A model generated the notes under the pieces. That model was not told the origin of the DNA. It saw nothing but the letters and a program-made list of their open reading frames with translations, and did not search any database. From contig CAJUQM010000035.1 in the NCBI GenBank assembly GCA_910588005.1, forward strand, positions 1-29,432: a stretch of DNA of 29,432 nt. The letters run 5' to 3'. Within the stretch, counting starts at the first letter, position 1; each line of letters begins with the position of its first letter. Below, in pieces: positions 7,375 to 15,570 of the stretch. Position numbers and translations under genes: made by a program. This DNA is from an uncultured Oscillibacter sp. GTDB lineage: Bacteria; Bacillota; Clostridia; Oscillospirales; Oscillospiraceae.

Positions 7375-9132
7375 TTACTTGTTGGAAGTGTGAATGGCCC
7401 GCTTCTCGGCCTGGAGAGCGGCCTCCCGCATGGTCTCGGTGACGGTGGGGTGAGAGTGGATCGTGGCGATGATCTCATCCAGGGTCATCTCCTCACCAAT
7501 GGCCAGAGCGCCCTCGGCAATCAGGTCCGTCGCCCGGGGTCCGATGATATGCATGCCCAAAATCTCGCCGTACTCCTTGCCGGCGATGATCTTCACCAAC
7601 CCCTCGCCGCCGTTGAGGATCAGGGCCTTACCGTTGGCGCTCATGGGGAACTTGCCTACCTTGTACTCCAGCCCCTGGGCCTTGCACTGCTCCTCCGTGA
7701 GGCCCACGGAGGCGGCCTCCGGCTCGATGTAGACGCAGGTGGGGTTGGTCTTTTCATTATACTCGGCGGGAATGCCCATGATGTTCTCCGCGGCCACCTC
7801 GCCCATGGCGCTGGCGGTGTGGGCCAGCTGGGCGCGGCCGAACACGCAGTCTCCGATGGCGTACACGCCGGGGATGTTAGTCTCCATCCTGTCGTTGACG
7901 ATGATCCGGCCCCGGTCGTTCTCGATCTTCCCGGCCTCCAGGTTCAGGCTTGCGGTGTTGGCCCGGCGGCCGATGGCCACCAGCACCTTCTCCGCCTCAA
8001 AGCTGACGGTCTCGCCGGCCTTGTTCTTGCACACCACCTTCGCGCCCACGGGGGAACTCTCCACAGACTGCACGGGGCACTCCAGATTAAACTCCATGCC
8101 CATCTTCTTCATGTGGGCCACGCCGATCTTGGTGAGGTCGCCGTCCAGCATGGGCAGCATGTGGTCCATGGCCTCCACCACGGTGATCTTGGTGCCGAAG
8201 GCCGCATAGGCGCAGGCCAGCTCCAGGCCGATAACGCCGCCGCCGATGACCACCATGCTCTTGGGCAGAGCCTCCAGGCTCAGGGCACCGGTGGAGTCGA
8301 TGCAGTTGGGGTTCTCCTTGATGCCGGGGATGGGGGGCACGGAGTTGACGGAGCCGGTGGCCACGATGATGGCGTCCGCCGTCATCTCCTCGGTGGAGCC
8401 GTCGGGCTTCTTCACGGAGAGCTTCTTCTCCCCGATAAAGCTGGCCTCGCCGTCCACCTTTTTCACCTTGTTCATCTTGAGAAGGCCGGCGACACCGGAG
8501 GTCAGCTTCTTGGAGATCTCGTTTTTGTGGGCGATGACCTGGGGGAAGTTGACCTTCACGCCCTCCACCTCCACGCCGATCTCCTTGCCTTGGTTTCTGA
8601 TGTCCTCCACCAGCTCGGCGGAGTGCAGCAGGCACTTGGTGGGGATGCAGCCCACGTTCAGGCAGGTGCCGCCCAGGTACTGCTTCTCAACAACCGTCAC
8701 TTTGGCCCCCAGCTGGGCCGCCCGGATCGCGGCCACATAGCCACCGGGGCCGCCGCCGATGACGATGACGCTCGTATCACCGGCGGGCTTTGCAGGCGCC
8801 ACAGGCGCGGCAGTTGCCGCGGCAGCGGCGGGGGCGAAAGGGACCGCCGGAGCGGCGGCAGGAGCCGCCGGAGCGCCTCCGCCAACCGCCTCTCCCGGCT
8901 GCCCAATCCAGGCCAGAGTGCCCTTCACGGGTACATCCTCACCCTCCTGGGCCACAATCTTCAAAAGGGTGCCCTCGGCCTCGCTGGCAACCTCGTTGGT
9001 CAGCTTGTCGGTGGTGATCTCCAGGATCACGTCGCCCACCTTGACGGCGTCGCCCTCATGCTTGATCCACTTGGAGACGGTGCCCTCCTCCATGGTCAGC
9101 CCCAGCTGGGGCATTTTCACTTCAAAAGCCAT
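7375..9132 (-). CDS. lpdA: Dihydrolipoamide dehydrogenase (E3) with N-terminal lipoyl domain, complex B
   Basis: E3 reoxidises the dihydrolipoyl arm of E2 with FAD and NAD+. The 585-residue protein is longer than plain E3 because residues 1-80 form a lipoyl domain (lipoylated K43 in TDKLT), followed by an Ala/Pro linker. The flavoprotein begins near 120 with GGGPGG (126-131). The redox disulfide is C157/C162 in GGTCLNVGC. A second nucleotide-binding GGGVIG follows, and the C-terminal base pair is H561/E566 in HSHPTVTE. Such lipoyl-E3 fusions are known from clostridial acetoin dehydrogenase clusters. It closes the E1alpha-E1beta-E2-E3 operon and, being the only E3 here, probably also serves complex A. 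Confidence 0.96.
   Translation of the reverse strand: MAFEVKMPQLGLTMEEGTVSKWIKHEGDAVKVGDVILEITTDKLTNEVASEAEGTLLKIVAQEGEDVPVKGTLAWIGQPGEAVGGGAPAAPAAAPAVPFAPAAAAATAAPVAPAKPAGDTSVIVIGGGPGGYVAAIRAAQLGAKVTVVEKQYLGGTCLNVGCIPTKCLLHSAELVEDIRNQGKEIGVEVEGVKVNFPQVIAHKNEISKKLTSGVAGLLKMNKVKKVDGEASFIGEKKLSVKKPDGSTEEMTADAIIVATGSVNSVPPIPGIKENPNCIDSTGALSLEALPKSMVVIGGGVIGLELACAYAAFGTKITVVEAMDHMLPMLDGDLTKIGVAHMKKMGMEFNLECPVQSVESSPVGAKVVCKNKAGETVSFEAEKVLVAIGRRANTASLNLEAGKIENDRGRIIVNDRMETNIPGVYAIGDCVFGRAQLAHTASAMGEVAAENIMGIPAEYNEKTNPTCVYIEPEAASVGLTEEQCKAQGLEYKVGKFPMSANGKALILNGGEGLVKIIAGKEYGEILGMHIIGPRATDLIAEGALAIGEEMTLDEIIATIHSHPTVTETMREAALQAEKRAIHTSNK
8875..9132 (-). repeat. Lipoyl-domain coding repeat, E3 copy
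   Basis: The first 86 codons of the E3 gene match the first 86 codons of the adjacent E2 gene (10136-10393) at 76 of 86 residues by direct count, with obvious base-level similarity and no gaps. Similarity falls away in the Ala/Pro linkers. This points to duplication of the domain within the operon or to gene conversion. Confidence 0.85.
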
Positions 9133-9148
9133 TGGTGGTTCCTCCTAA

Positions 9149-10393
9149 TCAGAGCAGAATGCTCATGGGACTCTGCAGCAGATCCCGCAGATCCATCTCA
9201 AACTTCGCCACCACAGAGCCGTCCAGCAGGCGGTGGTCCAAGGTGCAGGAGAGGCGCATGACCTGCTTCTTAAAGAGCTTGCCCTCATCGTCCATGTCCA
9301 GCTCGTCGTGAATGGCGCAAACGCCCAAAATGGCGGCGTCAGGCTGGTTGATGATGGGGGTAAAGGTCTCGATGCCAAACATGCCCAGGTTGGATACGGT
9401 GAAGGTGGACCCCTTGTACTCGTCGGCCCCCAGCTTGTTCTCCTTGGCCCGGGTGGCCAGGTCCTTGGCGGCGGCGGACAGGGCGTCCAAACTCAGCTTG
9501 TCGGCGTCCCGGATGACGGGGACGATGAGTCCCGCGTCCAGCGCCACGGCCATGCCCAGGTTCACGTGGGCACGCTGAATGATCTGGTCTCCGTCCAGGC
9601 TCACCAGCATCTCGGGGTGCTGGCGCAGGCACTTGGCGGTGGCCTTCAGGATAAGATCGTTGACGGAGTACTTCTTGCCGGTCTCCGCCAGCAGCATCTT
9701 GCGGAACTTCATCAGAGCGGTAACGTCCACCTTGATATTCTGGGTAACCGGCGGAATCTCGTTGTGGGAGGCCCACATCCGCTGGGAGACCACCTTGCGC
9801 ATCCCCGCCAGCTTGATGACGGTGTCACCCTCCATCAGCTCCAGGCTGCCGGCCTTGGCAGCCTGGGCAGGAGCGGCGGCTGCCTCAACGGCGGCAGGAG
9901 CGGCGGTCTTAGGCGCGTTGGCGGCAGCCAGGATATCCCGCTGGGTAATCCGGCCGGAAGAACCGGAACCAACGATGCCAGTATAGTCCACCCCCAGCTT
10001 GGCTGCGGTCTTGCGGGCCAGGGGGGAGATGCGGATCCGGGCGCCGTTGGCCGATGCGGGAGCCGGAGCGGCCGGAACTGCCGTCACGGGAGCGGTCTGT
10101 GCCGCGGGGGCGGCGGGGACGGCGGCAGGAGCGGCTCCGCCGCCTACGGCCTCTCCGGGCTGGCCGATATAGGCCAGCAGACCCTTTACGGGGATGTCCT
10201 CCCCCTCCTGGGCCACAATTTTCAGCAGCACGCCGTCGTGCTCACTGGTAACCTCGTTGGTCAGCTTATCCGTTGTGATCTCCAGGATCACATCGCCCGT
10301 CTTGACGGCATCGCCCTCGTGTTTAATCCATTGGGAGACGGTGCCCTCCTCCATGGTCAGGCCCAACTGGGGCATCAGTACTTCAAAAGCCAT
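9149..10393 (-). CDS. 2-oxoacid/acetoin dehydrogenase complex E2 (dihydrolipoamide acyltransferase), complex B
   Basis: A 414-residue acyltransferase core. It has a lipoyl domain (1-80, K43 in TDKLT), an Ala/Pro linker, and a subunit-binding domain near 140-180 (RISPLARKTAAKLG...GRITQRDIL). The catalytic domain ends with LDHRLLDGS, the active-site motif. Acceptor CoA would be acylated here before release. It is 12 bases behind E1beta and 16 bases ahead of E3, in one transcription unit. Its lipoyl domain is far more like that of the E3 gene next to it than like that of complex A E2. Acetoin dehydrogenase (AcoC-type) is the best functional guess. Confidence 0.94.
   Translation of the reverse strand: MAFEVLMPQLGLTMEEGTVSQWIKHEGDAVKTGDVILEITTDKLTNEVTSEHDGVLLKIVAQEGEDIPVKGLLAYIGQPGEAVGGGAAPAAVPAAPAAQTAPVTAVPAAPAPASANGARIRISPLARKTAAKLGVDYTGIVGSGSSGRITQRDILAAANAPKTAAPAAVEAAAAPAQAAKAGSLELMEGDTVIKLAGMRKVVSQRMWASHNEIPPVTQNIKVDVTALMKFRKMLLAETGKKYSVNDLILKATAKCLRQHPEMLVSLDGDQIIQRAHVNLGMAVALDAGLIVPVIRDADKLSLDALSAAAKDLATRAKENKLGADEYKGSTFTVSNLGMFGIETFTPIINQPDAAILGVCAIHDELDMDDEGKLFKKQVMRLSCTLDHRLLDGSVVAKFEMDLRDLLQSPMSILL
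10136..10393 (-). repeat. Lipoyl-domain coding repeat, E2 copy
   Basis: Partner of the repeat at 8875-9132. Both start at the ATG with MAFEV and share the TDKLTNEV lipoylation site and the GQPGEAVGGG exit into the linker. Confidence 0.85.
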
Positions 10394-10405
10394 GATAATC
10401 CCTCC

Positions 10406-11386
10406 TCACTTGTTCAGCACGCGCTTGACGGCCTTGACAATGGTATCGGGATGGGGGAAGTTCTCATCCTCCAGCGTGGGACTGAACGGAGGCACAATAT
10501 TCAGTCCGCAGACCCGCTCCACCGGGGCGTCCAGCTCGTCGAACAGCTCCTCGGCAATCTGGGCGGAGAGCTCGCCGGCGTAGCTGCCTCGCTTGACCTC
10601 CTCGGACACGATGATGACGTTGTGGGTCTTGGACACGGACTTCACAATGGCGTCCCAATCCAGGGGCACCAGGCTTCTGAGGTCCAGCACCTCCACGTCG
10701 ATGCCCTCGGCCGCCAGGGTCTGGGCGGCCTCCAGAGAGAAGTTGACCTCACGGCTCCAGGTGATGATGGTCAGGTCCTTGCCCTCCCGCTTCACATCGG
10801 CCTGGCCCAGGGGAATCAAATACTCCTCCTCGGGAATCTCCTCCTTCTTGGCGTACAGCAGCTTGTGCTCCAGCACAATGACGGGGTCGTCGTCCCGGAT
10901 GGCGCTCTTGAGCATGCCCTTGGCGTCCTTAGCGGTGCAGGGGGCGATAACCTTCAGGCCGGGGAAGTGGCAGAAGAAGTTCTCCAGAGACTGGGAGTGC
11001 TGGCCCGCGTTGCGCCGCCCGGCGCCCATGGGGGCGCGGAGCACCATGGGAACGGTGGCCTGGCCGCCGCTCATATAGCGCATCTTGGCGGCCTGGTTCA
11101 GCAGGGGGTCCGCCGCCACAGTGGCGAAGTCGTCATACATCAGCTCCACCACAGGGCGCATGCCCCGCATGGCCGCACCTACGGCCATACCGCAGAAGCC
11201 CTCTTCGCTGATGGGAGTGTCAATGACCCGGTTAGGACCGAACTCCTCCAAAAAGCCGCGGGTGATGGCGAACACATTGCCCATAACGGCCATATCCTCG
11301 CCCATGATGAACACCTTGTCATCACGGACCATCTCTTCGTGCAGGGCCTCGCCAATGGCCTTGCTGACGGTAATCTTCTTGCTCAT
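10406..11386 (-). CDS. TPP-dependent dehydrogenase E1 component, beta subunit, complex B
   Basis: The 326-residue beta subunit of E1. Landmarks are GEDMAVMGNVFAITRGL near the N-terminus, ELMYDDFATVAADP, and EEVKRGSYAGE in the C-terminal half. A GTG 12 bases upstream is in frame, but the ATG at 11386 is preferred: it has AAGGTG at good spacing and overlaps the E1alpha stop as ATGA, the usual coupling for these pairs. The protein would bind the aminopyrimidine ring of thiamine diphosphate and pair with the E1alpha encoded just upstream. Confidence 0.94.
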   Translation of the reverse strand: MSKKITVSKAIGEALHEEMVRDDKVFIMGEDMAVMGNVFAITRGFLEEFGPNRVIDTPISEEGFCGMAVGAAMRGMRPVVELMYDDFATVAADPLLNQAAKMRYMSGGQATVPMVLRAPMGAGRRNAGQHSQSLENFFCHFPGLKVIAPCTAKDAKGMLKSAIRDDDPVIVLEHKLLYAKKEEIPEEEYLIPLGQADVKREGKDLTIITWSREVNFSLEAAQTLAAEGIDVEVLDLRSLVPLDWDAIVKSVSKTHNVIIVSEEVKRGSYAGELSAQIAEELFDELDAPVERVCGLNIVPPFSPTLEDENFPHPDTIVKAVKRVLNK

Positions 11387-12378
11387 CTTGCCACACACCT
11401 TTCGTTGTCAGAGGAATAGACATCCGTCACCGCCTCGGACGGGTCGGGATACTCGGAATCCACAGCAAACTGGACAGCGGCGTTCATCTCATCGTCGGCG
11501 GCCTTCCTGATCGCCTCCAGCTCCTCGGCCTTCACGCCCAAGTCCATCAGGCGTTTGCCCATCTTTTCGATGGCGTCGTTTTCCAAGGCCTTCTCCATAT
11601 ACTCGTCAGGACGGTACACGGCGGGGTCGCCGCAGTAGTGGCCCTGATAGCGGTACACCTTGGCCTCCACCACATAGGGACCCTTGCCGGAGCGGGCGTG
11701 ATCCATGGCCTTCACCATGGCCTCATAGACCGCTACCGCGTCGGTGCCGTCTACCACGGCAAAGGGCACGTCATAGGCGGCCGCCCGGGGGGCCAGGTCC
11801 GGGGTGTTGGTCACCCGGTGGATCTCCGTGGAGACGCCGTAGCAGTTGTTCTCAATAAACCAGACCACCGGAAGTTTCCATGCGGCGGCCATGTTCAGGT
11901 TCTCGTGGAAGGTTCCCTCATTGGTGGAGCTGTCACCAAAGCAGCCCACCGTAACGGCATCGTCGCCCATAATCTTGGAGGCCAGCGCGCTGCCGGCGGA
12001 AATCCCCTGGCCCGCGCCTACAATGCCGTTGGCGCCCAGGTGGTTCATCTTCTTCATGTCGGCGATGTGCATAGAGCCGCCCTTGCCCTGGCAGTAACCG
12101 GTCTTTTTGCCAAACAGCTCCGCCATGCAGAGATTGGGGTCCATGCCCCGGGCAATGGCATGGCCGTGGCCCCGGTGGGTGGAAGTGAAGTAGTCCTGGG
12201 GCTGGATGGCGGCAAAGGCACCCGCCGCGGCCGCTTCCTGCCCAATGCTCAGATGGATATTGCCGGCCAGCATACCTTTGGTAAAGCACTCGGCGGCCTT
12301 CTCCTCAAAGGTCCTGATGCGCACCATCGTGCGGTAAAAATCAGTCAGCTGTTCCTTGGAGTATTTTTTGTTAGCCAA
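11383..12378 (-). CDS. TPP-dependent dehydrogenase E1 component, alpha subunit, complex B
   Basis: The alpha subunit of E1, 331 residues from the TTG at 12378. That start gives MANKKYSKEQL and has GGAAAGG ten bases before it; no ATG is well placed, and an in-frame GTG at 12387 is too close to the site. Family segments are HLSIGQEAAAAG, STHRGHGHAIARG and GKGGSMHIAD. The TPP motif begins GCFGDSSTNEGTFHE and ends WFIENNCYG. The third residue of the normally invariant GDG is Ser, with codon AGC. Other sequence is closest in style to acetoin dehydrogenase alpha (AcoA) of clostridia. It overlaps E1beta by four bases. Confidence 0.92.
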   Translation of the reverse strand: MANKKYSKEQLTDFYRTMVRIRTFEEKAAECFTKGMLAGNIHLSIGQEAAAAGAFAAIQPQDYFTSTHRGHGHAIARGMDPNLCMAELFGKKTGYCQGKGGSMHIADMKKMNHLGANGIVGAGQGISAGSALASKIMGDDAVTVGCFGDSSTNEGTFHENLNMAAAWKLPVVWFIENNCYGVSTEIHRVTNTPDLAPRAAAYDVPFAVVDGTDAVAVYEAMVKAMDHARSGKGPYVVEAKVYRYQGHYCGDPAVYRPDEYMEKALENDAIEKMGKRLMDLGVKAEELEAIRKAADDEMNAAVQFAVDSEYPDPSEAVTDVYSSDNERCVAR

Positions 12379-12478
12379 TGTTTTCACGCCTTTCCATAAT
12401 TTATCTCGCGCCCTCCGGCACGTCTGCCGTCCATCCGGCAAACCCGCCAAAAGGACAGGTCCCTTCTATTAAAGTGCT

Positions 12479-12955
12479 TTACGCCTGGCGGGGCGCAAAC
12501 AGGGGCACCTCCAGCTCCTGGTCAAATTTCCGGCCCATCACCAGGCCCTCAATCTCCGCAAGAATCACATCCACTGTCAAAAGCACTTTCGTTCCCTCCA
12601 CCAGGTGCCCGCCGTGGGCGTTGCCGTGGCGGTCACTGAGGCTGATGTGGACATGGAGGTTGGTGTTGCCCGCGTCGTCGTGGCAGATGATCCCGCTGGC
12701 GCTGGTCAATTCAATGGGACCGGTGAGATGCAGCGTCTCACCGTAGCCGTAGCCGGCCTTCTTTTCCGGCAGCTCCACGGGATTGCAGAACTGCACGCCG
12801 TCCAAGCTGCCAATCGCGCTGAGGATCACGCCGTTGTTGATGCCCGCCCGCTTGCAGGCCTCCTCCAAGCCCAGCAGAACGTCCGTGCCGGGCCGCAGGC
12901 GAAGTGCCACAACCCGCCCCAGTTTCCCTTGGGCCATCTCCATGATATCGTCCAT
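12479..12955 (-). CDS. PPC domain (DUF296) protein
   Basis: A 158-residue single-domain protein of the PPC/DUF296 fold, known from plant AHL DNA-binding proteins and from free-standing bacterial trimers whose role is poorly defined. Recognisable parts are the RLRPGTDVLLGLEE opening, GVILSAIGSLDGV, the metal-site-like HVHISLSDRHGNAHGGHL, and the closing GTKVLLTVDVILAEI. The ATG is preceded by GGAGGG. The gene lies 100 bases upstream of complex B E1alpha in the same direction, between the TRAP genes and the complex, so it is probably co-expressed. It could be a regulator, or it could bind a small-molecule substrate or metal. Function is not assigned. Confidence 0.85.
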   Translation of the reverse strand: MDDIMEMAQGKLGRVVALRLRPGTDVLLGLEEACKRAGINNGVILSAIGSLDGVQFCNPVELPEKKAGYGYGETLHLTGPIELTSASGIICHDDAGNTNLHVHISLSDRHGNAHGGHLVEGTKVLLTVDVILAEIEGLVMGRKFDQELEVPLFAPRQA

Positions 12956-13009
12956 ATTCGCCCTCCATTTTTAGTCAAAATACACAATTTTTTTGAAAAT
13001 TTGGGCATG

Positions 13010-13048
13010 GAGAAAGCACGCGGCGCTCTTGCCGCCACGTGCTTTCTC
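13010..13048 (-). terminator. Hairpin between dctP and the PPC gene
   Basis: GAGAAAGCACG-CGGCG at 13010-13025 pairs with its complement at 13033-13048 with one mismatch and a short loop. The minus-strand side is followed by CATGCCCAAATTTTC rather than a clean U-run. It probably ends or reduces transcription from the TRAP genes into the PPC/complex B genes. A second smaller hairpin lies at about 13089-13106. Confidence 0.55.
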
Positions 13049-13132
13049 TCTAACGCAACCTTAAAACGAGTCGTTTGTCAGGGGGAACGCACTCCGTGGA
13101 GCGTCATTCTCAGATTCGGAAATCCCCTTTGA

Positions 13133-14194
13133 TTATTTTGTAAACGCGTCGATCAGGTCCTGGCCGATCATCTCAACGAACTGAGGATCGGTGTAGATGC
13201 CGGCGGCGGCCTGACGGAACTCCTCGGCGGCCTCGGGGGTCAGCTCGGTGACGGTGACACCGGCTTCCTTCCAGGCAGCCAGCACCTCCTGGTCGCCCTC
13301 ACGCTCCAGAACGCGCTGATTCTGAGCAGCCTTCAGGCCGCACTCGTCAACGATCTTCTGCAGCTCGGGGGACAGGGAGTTGTACAGATCGCCGTTCATG
13401 GTGAAGAAGATGCAGTCATACACGCCGGTCCAATAGGTGACGTACTTCTGAACTTCCTGGATGGAGGCGCCGTTGGCGGTGGGCAGGGGGTTCTCCTGGC
13501 CGTCATAGGTGCCGGTCTGCAGGCCGGTGTAGACCTCGGACCAGTTGGCGTTGGTGTAGTTGGCGCCCCAGGCGGCGTACTCGGCGTTCAGCAGGTCGGA
13601 ACCGGCCACGCGGAGCTTCAGACCCTTCATATCGGCCAGCTTCTCGATGGGACGGACGCTGTTGGTGGGATGACGGAAGCCGTTCTCCGCGATGCCCAGC
13701 AGGTGCAGGCCCATGCTCTCCACGACCTCGCCCACGGCCTTGCCGGCGTCGCCGTCCAGCTTGGCGTCAACGTCGTCGAAGGAGCTGAACAGGAAGGGCA
13801 GGGAGACCACGTTCAGGCGCTTGTCGAAGTTGGAGTAGATGATGTTGGAGTGGGCGGAGAGGTCGATGGTGCCGTCCATAACGCCCTGGATGCCCTCGGT
13901 CTGGTTGCCGGAGGTCAGCTGGTCGGCGGCAAAGACCTCAACGGTGACGGCGCCGCCGGTGGCCTCGCTGACCATCTGGCCGAAGTCACGGCCCATGTCG
14001 GCCCAGCAGGTGTTCTCGGTGGCGGAGCAGGTGTACTTCCAGGTCATCTTCTCAAACTGGGGAGCGTCGCTGCCGCCGTCGGCGGCGGGGGCGTCGTTGT
14101 TGGCGGGGGCGTCGGAACCGCCGCCGTTGCCGCCGCAGGCGGCCAGGGAGAGGCACATGGCCAATGTCATGAGCAGTGCAAGAAACTTTTTCAT
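13133..14194 (-). CDS. dctP: TRAP transporter solute-binding lipoprotein (DctP family)
   Basis: The extracytoplasmic receptor of a tripartite ATP-independent transporter, 353 residues. A lipoprotein signal peptide ends in SLAAC, so Cys20 is the lipidated residue and the protein is anchored to the outer face of the membrane. An Asp/Ala/Asn-rich tether follows. The family core includes MKGLKLRVAGSD, whose Arg normally holds the ligand carboxylate, and EVYTGLQTGTYDGQENP. The ATG is preceded by AGAGGAGG. It is the last gene of dctQ-dctM-dctP, separated from dctM by a hairpin. The Arg suggests an organic acid ligand, which would suit the neighbouring oxo acid dehydrogenases. Confidence 0.95.
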   Translation of the reverse strand: MKKFLALLMTLAMCLSLAACGGNGGGSDAPANNDAPAADGGSDAPQFEKMTWKYTCSATENTCWADMGRDFGQMVSEATGGAVTVEVFAADQLTSGNQTEGIQGVMDGTIDLSAHSNIIYSNFDKRLNVVSLPFLFSSFDDVDAKLDGDAGKAVGEVVESMGLHLLGIAENGFRHPTNSVRPIEKLADMKGLKLRVAGSDLLNAEYAAWGANYTNANWSEVYTGLQTGTYDGQENPLPTANGASIQEVQKYVTYWTGVYDCIFFTMNGDLYNSLSPELQKIVDECGLKAAQNQRVLEREGDQEVLAAWKEAGVTVTELTPEAAEEFRQAAAGIYTDPQFVEMIGQDLIDAFTK

Positions 14195-14229
14195 TTGTTT
14201 TCCTCCTCTAAATAATTGCAGTTGCGTTT

Positions 14230-14258
14230 ATCTGATATCACGTGATGTGATGGCAGAT
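14230..14258 (-). other. Intercistronic hairpin between dctM and dctP
   Basis: ATCTG (14230-14234) pairs with CAGAT (14254-14258), and inside it ATCAC (14237-14241) pairs with GTGAT (14247-14251). Such a structure between permease and binding-protein genes often raises the relative level of one mRNA segment; here that is an inference. Confidence 0.5.
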
Positions 14259-14262
14259 CCGG

Positions 14263-15570
14263 TTAAGCGCCCTTCAGGAACACGGTGGAGAAGAAGGGGA
14301 TGTAGGTCACCAGCAGCAGCGCCACAATGCAGGCGATGATCATGGGCCACACGGCCTTGGACATGGTCTCTATGGTGACCCTTGTCTTGTCCTTGATATT
14401 CTGGAGCTTGTCGCTGACGCCGATGGCCACGAACAGGTTCACACCCACGGGCGGGGTCACCTGGCCGATGGCCAGGTTCACGGTGGCGATGACGCCGAAG
14501 TGCACCAGGTCAATCCCCAGCTGCTGGGCCACGGGGTACATGATGGGGATGAAGATGTACATGGCGGAGTTGGCGTCCACGAAGCAGCCGGCAATCAGGA
14601 AGATCACGTTGACGATGATCAGGAACACGTACTTGTTGCCGGCCACGGTGAGCAGCAGCGTCTGGGCGGCCTTGGAGATGCCGTAGACCGTGCAGATGTA
14701 GGAGAACAGAGCGGCGGCGCCGATGATGAGCATGATGCCGCCGGTGGTCTTGCCGGAGTCCACCAGAAGGTCGTACAGGTCCTTGATCTTGACCTCGCGG
14801 TAGATAAAGAGGCCCACGATCAAACCGTACACCACGGAGACGGCCGCGGCCTCGGTGGGGGTGAAGATGCCGCCGTAGATGCCGCCCAGGATGATGACAG
14901 GCATCAAAAAGCCCCAGAAGGCCGTGCGGAAGGACTTCCACCGCTCACCCCAGGTGGCCTTCTCCCGGGAGGGGGGCAGACCCTTGCGGCGGACCTCGAT
15001 CATGATGATGATGACCAGGGCCAGACCCATCATGATGCCGGGGAGAATGCCGCCCATGAACATGTCGCCCACAGAGACGCTGGTGATGGAGGCGTAGACC
15101 ACAAAGGCGATGGAGGGCGGAATGACGATGGCGATGGAGGATGCCGTTGCCATCATGGCCGAGGAGAAGGCGGCGGAGAAGCCGCCGCGGTTGATCATAG
15201 CGGGAATCAGAATGATGCCCAGGGCCGCCACAGTGGCAGGACCGGAGCCGGAGATAGCGCCGAAGAAGCAGGCCACCACCACGCAGACGATGGCGATGCC
15301 GCCCCGCCGGTGGCCGATGCAGTCATCAATGAACTGCACCAGACGGGTGGAGATGCCGGCCTTTGCCATGATGTTGCCGGAGAGCACGAAGAACGGGATG
15401 GCCAGCAGCAAAAACTTTGCCATGCTGCTGTACACGTTGGTGGGAACCACGGACAGCTTGTCGCCGGAGAAGAGCATGGCGAAGATGGAACTCATGCCCA
15501 GGCTCACGCAGATGGGCACGTTCAGGAACAGCAGGACAAAGAAACTGCCGAACAGGATCAGGTTAATCAT
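14263..15570 (-). CDS. dctM: TRAP transporter large permease (DctM family)
   Basis: The 435-residue transport subunit, with about twelve hydrophobic segments. It carries the family segments GAISGSGPATVAALG, GGIFTPTEAAAVSVVYG and IGQVTPPVGVNLFV, which form the ion and substrate path. Full-length. The ATG lies inside the end of dctQ (8-base overlap) behind GAGAGGAGG, so the two permease genes are translationally coupled. It works with DctQ and the DctP lipoprotein to import a carboxylate using the Na+ gradient. Confidence 0.96.
   Translation of the reverse strand: MINLILFGSFFVLLFLNVPICVSLGMSSIFAMLFSGDKLSVVPTNVYSSMAKFLLLAIPFFVLSGNIMAKAGISTRLVQFIDDCIGHRRGGIAIVCVVVACFFGAISGSGPATVAALGIILIPAMINRGGFSAAFSSAMMATASSIAIVIPPSIAFVVYASITSVSVGDMFMGGILPGIMMGLALVIIIMIEVRRKGLPPSREKATWGERWKSFRTAFWGFLMPVIILGGIYGGIFTPTEAAAVSVVYGLIVGLFIYREVKIKDLYDLLVDSGKTTGGIMLIIGAAALFSYICTVYGISKAAQTLLLTVAGNKYVFLIIVNVIFLIAGCFVDANSAMYIFIPIMYPVAQQLGIDLVHFGVIATVNLAIGQVTPPVGVNLFVAIGVSDKLQNIKDKTRVTIETMSKAVWPMIIACIVALLLVTYIPFFSTVFLKGA

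Noticed and set aside
7390..11419. Very long plus-strand open frames opposite complex B (623 and 728 codons)
   Set aside because: They lie antisense to E3, E2 and E1beta, whose domains are unmistakable; the long openness reflects GC-rich codon bias on the real strand, and the translations are His/Gly/Leu-rich without any family motif.
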